A DNA stretch of 64,000 bases. Origin: Sulfuricurvum sp. GTDB lineage: Bacteria > Campylobacterota > Campylobacteria > Campylobacterales > Sulfurimonadaceae. The DNA lies in contig NZ_JAQTYM010000002.1 of NCBI RefSeq assembly GCF_028688295.1, positions 37,759 to 101,758 of the forward strand, read 5' to 3'. The position numbers and the translations under genes were made by a program. Shown here piece after piece: positions 8,770 through 16,772 of the stretch (position 1 is its first letter; each line of letters begins with the position of its first letter). A model generated the notes under the pieces. It was not told the origin of the DNA, made no database searches, and saw only the letters and a program-made list of their open reading frames with translations.

Positions 8770-9971
8770 CCGATCTCCTCTAAAGTGTATGTACGTCGTA
8801 TCCATCTGTAATAAAAGGCAGCCAAAGCAAAGACAGATCCCAAAAACAAGGTAATCATCCCTAAAGAGAGCCCTAAAACGGCTAAATATCCTATTAGCAA
8901 AGAGACAAATGCCCCTACTCCTAAAAAAATCATATCATTATATGCGATAACACGACCATAAAAATTACTATCTGTATGATGTTGCAATAGTGTATATGTA
9001 TACGACCACAAGGTTGTTGTTACAAATCCGACACCCACAGAAGCAACCAGTGAGAGATAAAAATCATCAATGACTAAAGCCCAAAACATTATAGATGCTG
9101 CTTCAGCGAGCAATAATAGACCTAATCGTGAATTATTAATCCAATTCCCTAACACCATCGGACCGATGACAAGCCCAAATGCCCTTGCTGCATTAAGCAA
9201 ACCAATTCCTAAAGAGACCGCAATAATTTGAGCATAAAAATGTTTTGCTGCTAATGCTACCAAAGCATCAAATGCCGTAAATCCAATAATGGCATGAAGA
9301 ATCATCAAATGCAAAACAATAGGATGATTACGTATGTAACTAAAAGCCTCTCTCATCATAAAACCTAATTTTGCACTATTTTTCGAAAATTCAATCTCTA
9401 TATTAAGGGATGATAGTAAAAAAAGGACGATAACAAATAATCCGGCATCCAGTAAAAAAGCGGTAGTAACACCTACCCAATAAACAACCAAACCACTTAA
9501 AGCCATACCGAATGTATACGATAGAGACCAGATAATCGAGTGAATTTCATTAGCAGTCTGAAGTGATTTACCTTCTAAAATTCGAGGAAGCAACGACATC
9601 TCTACCGTAAAATGAAAACTTGATGCCCCCATACGAATAAAAACCAATACATATAACAGCCATAACATTCCAACATTATCAACCGTGATGAGAGTAAGGG
9701 TAGAAAAAATTTCTATAATGGTCAAAATTATCATAAGTCGTTTTGGATGAATACGATCAAGTATAACACCACTCAATGGTGCTTGAAAAACTCCGGGAAG
9801 AAAGTGAAGGGCAGCAACCAAGGCGATTGTTGAAGCATCCGCTCCCATTTGGATTAAGAGTGTATAAATCGCGACATTACTAAACCATGCACCAAAATAA
9901 GCAAGCAGTTGAATAAAAGAGAGGCGACGAAGCAGCGGTTCACGCCGTAAAAGGGAAAAATAACGTTTCAT
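8766..9971 (-). CDS. Major facilitator superfamily transporter
   Basis: An inner membrane protein of 401 residues with about 12 hydrophobic segments, of the MFS_3-like type related to EntS and macrolide exporters. The typical motif A region is PLSGVILDRIHPKRLMI between segments 2 and 3. The long cytoplasmic loop sits near residues 195-215. The substrate cannot be read from sequence; export of a small molecule is most likely by family. It is transcribed away from the flagellar flaG gene, and its ATG has no clear Shine-Dalgarno sequence. Confidence 0.85.
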   Translation of the reverse strand: MKRYFSLLRREPLLRRLSFIQLLAYFGAWFSNVAIYTLLIQMGADASTIALVAALHFLPGVFQAPLSGVILDRIHPKRLMIILTIIEIFSTLTLITVDNVGMLWLLYVLVFIRMGASSFHFTVEMSLLPRILEGKSLQTANEIHSIIWSLSYTFGMALSGLVVYWVGVTTAFLLDAGLFVIVLFLLSSLNIEIEFSKNSAKLGFMMREAFSYIRNHPIVLHLMILHAIIGFTAFDALVALAAKHFYAQIIAVSLGIGLLNAARAFGLVIGPMVLGNWINNSRLGLLLLAEAASIMFWALVIDDFYLSLVASVGVGFVTTTLWSYTYTLLQHHTDSNFYGRVIAYNDMIFLGVGAFVSLLIGYLAVLGLSLGMITLFLGSVFALAAFYYRWIRRTYTLEEIG

Positions 9972-9996
9972 AAATGCAAGAATATCATGTGAAGGT

Positions 9997-10023
9997 TAAA
10001 GTTTTTATTGAGCTGGTCGATTT
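9997..10023 (+). promoter_or_regulatory. Sigma-28 (FliA) promoter of flaG
   Basis: TAAAGTTT, an 11-base spacer, then GTCGATTT. This matches the enterobacterial sigma-28 pattern TAAAGTTT-N11-GCCGATAA at nearly all -35 positions, and it contains the CGATWT -10 reported for Campylobacter FliA promoters. It lies 40 bases before the flaG ATG, so the leader would be about 33 bases. Confidence 0.8.
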
Positions 10024-10063
10024 AGGGAGTAGAAATGTTTTAGGTATCTCAAGGAGAAGTATC

Positions 10064-10459
10064 ATGGAAATATTGCAAACTACTGCCAAAATGCAGCAAA
10101 GTCAAGCAACTGCCCAAAAACCTGCTGCCACAGAATTGCAAAATACGCAAAGTGTTCAAGAAATTCAAAAGGCTCAGATTAATCAAGACAAAGTCAGTCA
10201 AACTGACAATGAGCAAAAAACAACTAAGATTGATTCACAAAAAGATATGGATAAATTGATCGATCAACTCAATCGTTCTCTTGATCCGTTCAACACGTCA
10301 CTAAAATTCGGTTTTGACAACACTTCAGAGGATTTTTACGTCTCTGTAATTGAAACTAAAAGTAATCGTTTACTTAGACGTTTTCCATTAGAACAGGCGG
10401 AGCAATTATTGCCAAAAATGCAAGAAGTCAATGGGCTATTATTCGATCAAAAAGGGTAA
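10064..10459 (+). CDS. flaG: FlaG family flagellar protein
   Basis: A 131-residue flagellar protein thought to affect filament length and assembly. The N-terminal half is Gln/Lys-rich and disordered. The C-terminal FlaG domain (about residues 60-131) has the family pattern LNRSLDPFNTSLKFGFD, followed by VSVIETKSNRLLRRFP and a closing LPKMQEVNGLLFD. A longer frame starts at 9974, but the ATG at 10064 has AAGGAG in front and lies after the sigma-28 promoter. It lies upstream of fliS, the usual neighbour. Confidence 0.9.
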   Translation: MEILQTTAKMQQSQATAQKPAATELQNTQSVQEIQKAQINQDKVSQTDNEQKTTKIDSQKDMDKLIDQLNRSLDPFNTSLKFGFDNTSEDFYVSVIETKSNRLLRRFPLEQAEQLLPKMQEVNGLLFDQKG

Positions 10460-10516
10460 TGAACCCACTCAAAGTTATACTTTAAATTATTTTTCGATGA
10501 CATTAAAGGGATATTT

Positions 10517-10897
10517 ATGTACACTAATTTAGCTTACAATGCTTACACACAAAATAATATCGGTGTTGAATCACCTGAAAAACTTATTCAAATGATGTAT
10601 GAGGGGATTTTACGCTTCAACATGCAGGCCAAACGCTCTATTGGTGACAATGATATTGAAAGACGTACTTATTGGATCAACCGTTCCAATGCAGTTTTAA
10701 CTGAATTAATCAATATTTTGGATTACAACCAAGGTGAAATTTCGCATTATCTTGCAGGCCTTTACAGCTATCAACTTCGACTTCTCAGTGAAGCAAATCT
10801 TTATAATAATAGCACTAAACTAGATGAAGTAACCCAAGTATTCAAAGGACTTCTAGAAGCGTGGAAAGAGAGTACTAATGTGGCTAACCAAGCTTAA
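10517..10897 (+). CDS. fliS: Flagellin export chaperone FliS
   Basis: A cytosolic chaperone that binds the flagellin C-terminus and prevents early polymerisation. Its 126 residues include the family landmarks MYTNLAYNAYTQNN, VESPEKLIQMMYEGILRF and a helical remainder (SNAVLTELINILDYNQGEI). It is preceded by AAAGGGATATTT. It lies 57 bases after flaG, probably in the same FliA-dependent transcript, although the gap is large enough for a second promoter. It overlaps the next small gene by 20 bases. Confidence 0.95.
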   Translation: MYTNLAYNAYTQNNIGVESPEKLIQMMYEGILRFNMQAKRSIGDNDIERRTYWINRSNAVLTELINILDYNQGEISHYLAGLYSYQLRLLSEANLYNNSTKLDEVTQVFKGLLEAWKESTNVANQA

Positions 10898-11132
10898 AAC
10901 TGCTCTGGTTCTCGAAGAAATTGATCGGATCTCCGTATTAATTAACGAAATGCCTAAATTTGAGACACTTAAACAAATGGAAGAAGCAGCTTACCTTCTC
11001 CAACAAAGTAAAATTCTCTTAGAACAAAAGAAAATCCAAACAGCACAAACGCTACAACAACTCAAGAATAGCTTGGATTTTCTCAAATCTACTGAAGCCC
11101 AGCAAACACATTCATTAAATCTAAAATTTTAA
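10878..11132 (+). CDS. Small helical protein after fliS (FliT-like position)
   Basis: An 84-residue soluble protein predicted from its sequence to be almost entirely helical, with Leu/Gln-rich amphipathic stretches (LKQMEEAAYLLQQSKILLEQ). I cannot assign it by motif. Its place directly behind fliS, overlapping it by 20 bases in another frame with AGAGAG before the ATG, is where fliT is found in many bacteria. It may be a diverged FliT-type flagellar chaperone. That is inference from position and size only. Confidence 0.6.
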   Translation: MWLTKLKTALVLEEIDRISVLINEMPKFETLKQMEEAAYLLQQSKILLEQKKIQTAQTLQQLKNSLDFLKSTEAQQTHSLNLKF

Positions 11133-11155
11133 CCCTTTTCTCACCATTTTTTTGA

Positions 11156-11161
11156 TAAAAT
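11156..11161 (+). promoter_or_regulatory. Possible -10 box before argG
   Basis: TAAAAT in the context TTTGATAAAATCGCGC follows a T-rich run, in the 89-base gap between the flagellar genes and argG. It is a plausible start for the long argG-to-mshG run. Confidence 0.45.
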
Positions 11162-11221
11162 CGCGCTATTCACTCCACACTGTATAAATGGAGTATGGGT
11201 ATCAATGATAAGGATGCATGT

Positions 11222-12439
11222 ATGAAAAAAGAGGTTAAAAAAGTTGTTCTCGCCTATTCCGGCGGATTGGATACGAGTGTTATTTTAAAATGGCTCCAAG
11301 ATGAGTATAAATGCGAAGTTGTCACTTTTACGGCCGATATCGGGCAAGGTGAAGAGGTAGAACCGGCTCGCGCCAAAGCGATCAGCCTCGGGATTAAACC
11401 TGAAAATATTTACATCGAAGACCTTCGTGAAGAGTTCGTACGCGATTACGTTTTCCCGATGTTTCGTGCCAATGCGATTTATGAGGGTGAATATTTGCTC
11501 GGAACATCGATTGCACGTCCTTTGATCGCAAAACGCCAAGCTGAAATTGCCCGCATCACGGGTGCCGATGCGGTCAGTCACGGTGCTACCGGAAAAGGAA
11601 ATGACCAAGTTCGTTTTGAAATGGGTTACCTCGGACAAAATAGTGCGCTCACTATCATCGCACCTTGGCGTGAATGGGATTTGAACTCGAGAGAAAAGCT
11701 ACTCGCGTATGCGGCAGAGCATGGAATCAAAATCGAAATGAGCGGTAAAAAATCTCCATATTCTATGGACGCCAACCTCCTTCACATTTCGTATGAGGGT
11801 GGAATTTTGGAAGATCCTGCTGCAGAACCTGAAGAGAGTATGTGGCGTTGGACGGTATCCCCTCAGGATGCACCTGATGAAGCAGAGTACATTGAAATTG
11901 GCTACGAAAAAGGAGATCCTATCAGCCTAAACGGCAAAGCACTCTCCCCTGCTGTTATGTTGGAACAACTCAACATTATTGGAGGACGCCATGGGATAGG
12001 ACGTGCCGATATCGTTGAAAACCGCTTTGTTGGAATGAAAAGTCGCGGTTGTTACGAAACTCCGGGGGGAACTATCATGATTAAAGCTCACCGTGCCATC
12101 GAATCATTGACACTAGATCGCGAAGAAGCTCACCTAAAAGACGAGTTGATGCCACGTTATGCTAAACTCATTTATAATGGTTTCTGGTTTGCACCAGAAC
12201 GGGAAATGCTCCAAGCGGCTATCGATAAGACCCAACAAAATGTACGTGGAAGCGTTCGATTGAAACTTTATAAAGGGAATATTATGGTTGTTGGACGCAG
12301 TTCGGATCTTTCACTCTTCAACCCTGAATACTGTACATTCGAAGAAGATTCTGTTTACGATCAAAAAGATGCAGGCGGATTTATCAAACTTAATGCACTC
12401 CGTTTTATCATTGCCGGTAAAGCACGAAAAAATAAATAA
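11222..12439 (+). CDS. argG: Argininosuccinate synthase
   Basis: Condenses citrulline and aspartate with ATP to argininosuccinate, the penultimate step of arginine synthesis. It has 405 residues. The N-terminal P-loop is [18 protein letters not shown]. Further conserved segments are [14 protein letters not shown] and [18 protein letters not shown] longer frame begins at 11195, but the ATG at 11222 gives the standard beginning. It is the first gene of a 15-gene co-directional run reaching 26185 with gaps of 14 bases or less. Confidence 0.97.
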   Translation: MKKEVKKVVLAYSGGLDTSVILKWLQDEYKCEVVTFTADIGQGEEVEPARAKAISLGIKPENIYIEDLREEFVRDYVFPMFRANAIYEGEYLLGTSIARPLIAKRQAEIARITGADAVSHGATGKGNDQVRFEMGYLGQNSALTIIAPWREWDLNSREKLLAYAAEHGIKIEMSGKKSPYSMDANLLHISYEGGILEDPAAEPEESMWRWTVSPQDAPDEAEYIEIGYEKGDPISLNGKALSPAVMLEQLNIIGGRHGIGRADIVENRFVGMKSRGCYETPGGTIMIKAHRAIESLTLDREEAHLKDELMPRYAKLIYNGFWFAPEREMLQAAIDKTQQNVRGSVRLKLYKGNIMVVGRSSDLSLFNPEYCTFEEDSVYDQKDAGGFIKLNALRFIIAGKARKNK

Positions 12440-12450
12440 GGAATTTACGT

Positions 12451-13191
12451 ATGAGCATCATCAAAATAGATATGAATTCGGATGAGTTCCAAGCGGAACT
12501 CGAAAAAACGATCAAATTTACCGATAAAGTGGTCAGCCAATTTAATTGGGCATACAATCCACAAGAAGAGATCAACGAGGGTGTTCAACTCGGACTTGCT
12601 CGAAATAAGATGATGTATGGCAAACGTTTTTGCCCTTGTTATATGGTTGAAGAGGTAGAAGGCAAATATCAAAGTACTGATAATCGCCTCTGTCCTTGTA
12701 CAACCGCCATTGAAAAAGAGCTTCCAGAGGAAGGTGTCTGCCACTGTCAAATCTTCTGTACGCCAGAATTTGCAGCAGCTAAGCGCATGGAGATGGGAGT
12801 TGAAGAAGTCACCCATCAACACTCACGTGGATTAACTAAAGAAGAATGTGAAATGCTCTTGCACAAAAGTGATCTGGATAGTGACGAGTTAACATCTCTT
12901 TTTGAAGCACGTGAACTCGGTATGGTTAAATTTAAAGTAGTCGATGTTCGTGAATGGATGGAGTGGAAAATGGGACGTATTTCCGGAGCTGACGTATTGA
13001 TACCGACGAGCAGCTTCTTCCAAACCCTTACTGAATCGAAATTAGAGAAAGACGAAAACATTATCGTTTATTGTCATGTCGGAAGCCGAAGTGCCCATTG
13101 TCAACGTATCTTGTCAGATATGGGATACACTAAAGTTTCCAATCTCGCGCACGGCATCGTCTCTTATGGCGGCGTAATCGTTCGCGGTTAA
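12451..13191 (+). CDS. Ferredoxin-thioredoxin reductase catalytic domain fused to rhodanese
   Basis: A two-domain redox protein of 246 residues. Residues 1-110 match the catalytic chain of ferredoxin:thioredoxin reductase, with the cysteine pattern CPC (61-63), CPC (81-83), CHC (97-99). In the plant enzyme this pattern binds a 4Fe-4S cluster and forms the redox-active disulfide; the spacers here (17 and 13) are longer than the plant 16 and 8. Residues 135-246 are a rhodanese domain with VVDVREW and an active-site loop CHVGSRS (Cys208). It lies 11 bases after argG and 12 before rplI. A role in moving reducing power or sulfane sulfur is inferred. The variable chain of FTR is not encoded nearby. 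Confidence 0.85.
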   Translation: MSIIKIDMNSDEFQAELEKTIKFTDKVVSQFNWAYNPQEEINEGVQLGLARNKMMYGKRFCPCYMVEEVEGKYQSTDNRLCPCTTAIEKELPEEGVCHCQIFCTPEFAAAKRMEMGVEEVTHQHSRGLTKEECEMLLHKSDLDSDELTSLFEARELGMVKFKVVDVREWMEWKMGRISGADVLIPTSSFFQTLTESKLEKDENIIVYCHVGSRSAHCQRILSDMGYTKVSNLAHGIVSYGGVIVRG

Positions 13192-13203
13192 TCAAGGATT
13201 AAA

Positions 13204-13650
13204 ATGAAAGTATTATTGACAAAAGATGTTAAAGGAGTCGGAAAATCCGGCGAGATCAAAGAGGTAGCAGATGGCTACGGTAAAAATTTTTTAATCGGAA
13301 AAGGGTTAGCATTTGCTGCAACCCATGAAGTTTTAAAAAAATATGAGTCAGAACAAAAGAAGAAAGCTGCCCACGAGGCAGCAGAAATTGAACGTCTTAA
13401 TGCTACTAAAACGCAGCTTGCTGATATTAAAGTAGTGATTTCAAAAAAACTGGGTAATACCGGCCATTTATTTGGTGCTGTTACTAAAGAAGAAATTACA
13501 GATGCGTTAAAAATTCAACATAATATTGAAATCGATAAAAAAGAACTTGATGCAAAACACGGCATTAAAACAACCGGTTTGCACGACTTGGACCTCAAGC
13601 TCGGTCACGGCATTCACGCGATACTTCATCTAGAGATCAAAGGTGAATAA
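13204..13650 (+). CDS. rplI: 50S ribosomal protein L9
   Basis: A large-subunit protein bound to 23S rRNA at the base of the L1 stalk. It has 148 residues. The N-terminal domain is typical ([20 protein letters not shown], then DGYGKNFLI). It is followed by the long connecting helix rich in Lys/Glu and the C-terminal domain. It overlaps the start of era by eight bases. L9 is separated here from rpsF/rpsR, its partners in many other bacteria. Confidence 0.98.
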   Translation: MKVLLTKDVKGVGKSGEIKEVADGYGKNFLIGKGLAFAATHEVLKKYESEQKKKAAHEAAEIERLNATKTQLADIKVVISKKLGNTGHLFGAVTKEEITDALKIQHNIEIDKKELDAKHGIKTTGLHDLDLKLGHGIHAILHLEIKGE

Positions 13651-14521
13651 AGCAGGATTTGTTGCCCTCGTCGGGCGACCCAATGCAGGAAAAAGTACCC
13701 TAATGAACTGGATTTTGGGTGAAAAAATCGCTCTTGTCAGCCATAAAGCGAATGCAACCCGTAAACGTTCTAACGCTATCGTTATGCACAATGATGATCA
13801 GATTATTTTCGTTGATACGCCTGGGCTCCATCAGGCTGAAAAACTGCTCAATCAATACATGCTCGAAGAAGCACTCAAAGCAATTGGAGATTGTGATGTT
13901 GTCGTTTATTTGGCACCTGCATCTGATAAAACAATTCATTATGAAAAGTTTTTGGAAATCAATTCTGACAAACGTAAGCATATTATCGTTTTGAGTAAAA
14001 TTGATCAAATTTCACAGGCTGAACTCCTCAAAAAAATCGGTGAATACAACCGCTTTAGCGACCATTTTCTGGCTCTAATTCCAATGTCTGTCACTAAAAA
14101 TGTCGGAAAAAAAGACCTACTCGACACCCTTGTTAAACATCTCGATGAATCTCCTTATCTCTACGACCCTGAAAACATTACAACAGAAATGATACGTACC
14201 ATTTACAAAGAATTTATCCGTGAAGCAATTTTCGATAATATCAGCGATGAAATTCCTTACGAATCCGATGTCATCATCGATAAAATTGATGAGGATACGC
14301 CAGTAGAACATATTCGTGCGACTATAATTGTTGAAAAGGATTCCCAAAAAGGTATTATTATCGGCAAAGGTGGGGCGGCCATCAAGCGAATTGGACAAAA
14401 CGCCCGAGAAAAAATTGAGCGATTAGCCTCAAAACCAGTATACCTTGAACTTTTCGTTTCAGTTAAAAAAGGGTGGACTAGTGATAAAAAATTCTTAAGT
14501 GATCTAGGATACGAATGGTAA
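13643..14521 (+). CDS. era: GTPase Era
   Basis: A GTPase that binds the 3' end of 16S rRNA and checks 30S maturation. It has 292 residues with G1 [10 protein letters not shown]3 DTPGLH and G4 SKID. A C-terminal KH domain carries [25 protein letters not shown] residues near 235-255. The start is GTG at 13643 inside the end of rplI, and the 3' end overlaps the next gene by seven bases. Translational coupling through the whole block is likely. Confidence 0.97.
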   Translation: MNKAGFVALVGRPNAGKSTLMNWILGEKIALVSHKANATRKRSNAIVMHNDDQIIFVDTPGLHQAEKLLNQYMLEEALKAIGDCDVVVYLAPASDKTIHYEKFLEINSDKRKHIIVLSKIDQISQAELLKKIGEYNRFSDHFLALIPMSVTKNVGKKDLLDTLVKHLDESPYLYDPENITTEMIRTIYKEFIREAIFDNISDEIPYESDVIIDKIDEDTPVEHIRATIIVEKDSQKGIIIGKGGAAIKRIGQNAREKIERLASKPVYLELFVSVKKGWTSDKKFLSDLGYEW

Positions 14522-15468
14522 AGGCGTTTCTTATTTCGATAGCGTCCTTGACACTATTGCTTTCGGAAGACTCATTTATGCTCTATAAAAGCGGTGGAAA
14601 AAAACTGCTCGAGCAAGAGATGAGTAATCCTTCCTATTGGTCAGGCTCACTATTGAAGAAAGATCTTCGTTTTGGTTATTTTGAACGTGCATTATCCCTG
14701 CTTACTGTCAATAAAGACAAAGGCTTACTTGAACTCTATACTCCGGATTCTCAAAAACGATTTTCACTGAAAAAAAAGTACAGTGCATTAACCGGTAAAA
14801 ATGCTGGTGATAAAAAAAGAGAAGGTGATTTAAAAACACCTATTGGTATTTACACCTTTACTGAAAAGAAAAAAACCGTTGACCAATTTTATGGTCCCAT
14901 GGCATTCGTCACCTCATATCCTAATTTATATGACAAAATTCGTGGTAAAAGCGGTGATGGTATCTGGGTGCACGGAGTCCCTCTGAATGGTTCGCGTGAT
15001 CCCTTCACACGTGGATGCGTTGCCATCAATAATGATGACTTACTCCAATTAGATAAAAATATTAATCTTTCCAATACCCTTTTAATCATCGATTCTTCTC
15101 TCAAACAAGGGGTAAGTTCAAATGTATATTCAATTATTTTAGCAGGACTTTACCAATGGAAATCTTCATGGATCAACAACGATATTGATACCTATTTATC
15201 ATTTTATGACCCCACTTTTAAACGTTCCGATGACATGAGTTTCAACCAATTTAAATCTTACAAAGAACGCATTTTTGCTAAAAACGAAAACAAAACTATC
15301 TCTTTCAATGAAATCAACATTATTCCTTACCCTGGTGAAGCACGTAACCTTTTTTTAGTTACGTTTTATCAAATATATTCAAGCGATAGCTATCAATCTA
15401 AAGGGGATAAAGCATTACTTATCCGAATCAATAAAGACCAAGCCATTTCTATCATAACTGAAGACTAA
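14515..15468 (+). CDS. csd6: Csd6/Pgp2-like L,D-carboxypeptidase (YkuD fold)
   Basis: A secreted peptidoglycan-trimming enzyme. In Helicobacter (Csd6) and Campylobacter (Pgp2) this family removes the terminal D-Ala from tetrapeptides and is needed for helical cell shape. A signal peptide covers about residues 1-18. The YkuD catalytic domain has His153 in WVHGVPLNG and Cys168 in TRGCVAIN. A C-terminal NTF2-like domain (about 205-315, YQWKSSWINNDIDTYLSFY) is the distinguishing feature of Csd6/Pgp2 against other L,D-transpeptidases. It is followed after three bases by the Csd4-like gene, the next enzyme in the same trimming pathway. Confidence 0.85.
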   Translation: MVKAFLISIASLTLLLSEDSFMLYKSGGKKLLEQEMSNPSYWSGSLLKKDLRFGYFERALSLLTVNKDKGLLELYTPDSQKRFSLKKKYSALTGKNAGDKKREGDLKTPIGIYTFTEKKKTVDQFYGPMAFVTSYPNLYDKIRGKSGDGIWVHGVPLNGSRDPFTRGCVAINNDDLLQLDKNINLSNTLLIIDSSLKQGVSSNVYSIILAGLYQWKSSWINNDIDTYLSFYDPTFKRSDDMSFNQFKSYKERIFAKNENKTISFNEINIIPYPGEARNLFLVTFYQIYSSDSYQSKGDKALLIRINKDQAISIITED

Positions 15469-15471
15469 CGG

Positions 15472-16764
15472 ATGAAACTGCCGTTCTTCATTGTTCTATT
15501 AATAAGTCATACCTTAAGTGCAGATCCATTTAGACTTATTAAAAAAGAGAGCCTTACTGAGTCATCTCCAACGCTCCTTGTAATTGGAGGAATTCATGGA
15601 AATGAACCAGGAAGTTATTTTGCCACTGCATTACTCGCACAGTACTACCAAATTGAAAGAGGAAATGTTTGGATTGTACCGAATTTAAACCAACCCAGTA
15701 TTCAGAACGACAATCGTGGTATCTACGGTGACATGAATCGTAAATTTGCTGAAATCAATCCTAATGATCCCGATTACGATGCTGTTGATCAAATTAAGAA
15801 GATTATTCTTTCTCCTGAAGTCGGTCTTATTTTAAACCTTCATGATGGTCACGGTTTCTATCGTAAAGAGTATCAAAATACTATTTTCAATCCAAATTCA
15901 TGGGGGCAAACCTGCGTTATCGATCAAGGAATATTAGAGGGGCCTCATCCCTTTGGAAACTTAAATGATATAGCATCCAAAGTAAGCCAATTACTCAACG
16001 AAAACTTAATTGAAAATCACCATTATTTTGATGTACGTAATACCAATACCCGTTTTGATGACGAAGCAATGAAACATTCTTTAACCTATTTTGCAGTGAT
16101 AAATAATAAACCTGCATTTGCTATCGAAACAAGTAAAAATCTTCCAACACTTCATCACAAGGTGTTTTATCAACTCCGTGCAATAGAAAGTTATATGCAG
16201 ATAATGGGTATTCAGTTTAAAACGTCTCTGATACTTAGCCCAGAAGAAATCGAAAAAATACTCAAAAACGATGGAAACTTAACAATTAACAATGATTTTT
16301 ATTTAAATTTAAAAGATTTAAAAAACACTTTAAGTTTCATTCCGCTACAATCGAAGAATAACGATTTTAAGTTTTCACATCCACTCGGGAGTTTTCGAAA
16401 AAATCATTCTGGGTATGATCTTTTTATTGGTAACAAAAAGATAAGTACTCTTATCCCAAGTTACCATTTGAAAGAGAACTGTTCTACGTACATTTCGCTC
16501 TTCATTGACGGAAAACATGAACATATCCCTTTTGCTTCAGATTTTTTTGTAAATGCCGATTTTGAGATTATCAATAACGATCCTAACATACGTGTTAACA
16601 TCATCGGTTATACTAACTCAAAAGTAAAAGATGAGAGTAACATACGGATCAAGTTAAGCGATATAGACACTAAATATGCTATTGATAGCCATAAAAAAAG
16701 CTATAGGATTGAATTTTATCGGCAAAACTGTTTCTGCGGAATGGTTCTTGTACATTTTAAATAG
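15472..16764 (+). CDS. csd4: Csd4/Pgp1-like D,L-carboxypeptidase (M14 family)
   Basis: A periplasmic zinc carboxypeptidase. Csd4 and Pgp1 cut peptidoglycan tripeptides to dipeptides and set cell curvature. A signal peptide is seen (about 1-17). Zinc ligands are probably His42 and Glu45 in GGIHGNEPG and His124 in LNLHDGHGFY. The His in the first motif resembles Campylobacter Pgp1; Helicobacter Csd4 uses Gln there. About 200 further residues with beta-rich character follow the catalytic domain, as in Csd4. At 430 residues it fits the family. It is adjacent to csd6 and eight bases before the pilus-like genes. Confidence 0.85.
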   Translation: MKLPFFIVLLISHTLSADPFRLIKKESLTESSPTLLVIGGIHGNEPGSYFATALLAQYYQIERGNVWIVPNLNQPSIQNDNRGIYGDMNRKFAEINPNDPDYDAVDQIKKIILSPEVGLILNLHDGHGFYRKEYQNTIFNPNSWGQTCVIDQGILEGPHPFGNLNDIASKVSQLLNENLIENHHYFDVRNTNTRFDDEAMKHSLTYFAVINNKPAFAIETSKNLPTLHHKVFYQLRAIESYMQIMGIQFKTSLILSPEEIEKILKNDGNLTINNDFYLNLKDLKNTLSFIPLQSKNNDFKFSHPLGSFRKNHSGYDLFIGNKKISTLIPSYHLKENCSTYISLFIDGKHEHIPFASDFFVNADFEIINNDPNIRVNIIGYTNSKVKDESNIRIKLSDIDTKYAIDSHKKSYRIEFYRQNCFCGMVLVHFK

Positions 16765-16772
16765 GAAAGAGG

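Noticed and set aside
10460..10516. Second sigma-28 promoter before fliS
   Set aside because: CAAAGTT and TTCGATGA are present, but the spacing is about four bases too long and the -10 does not fit CGATWT.
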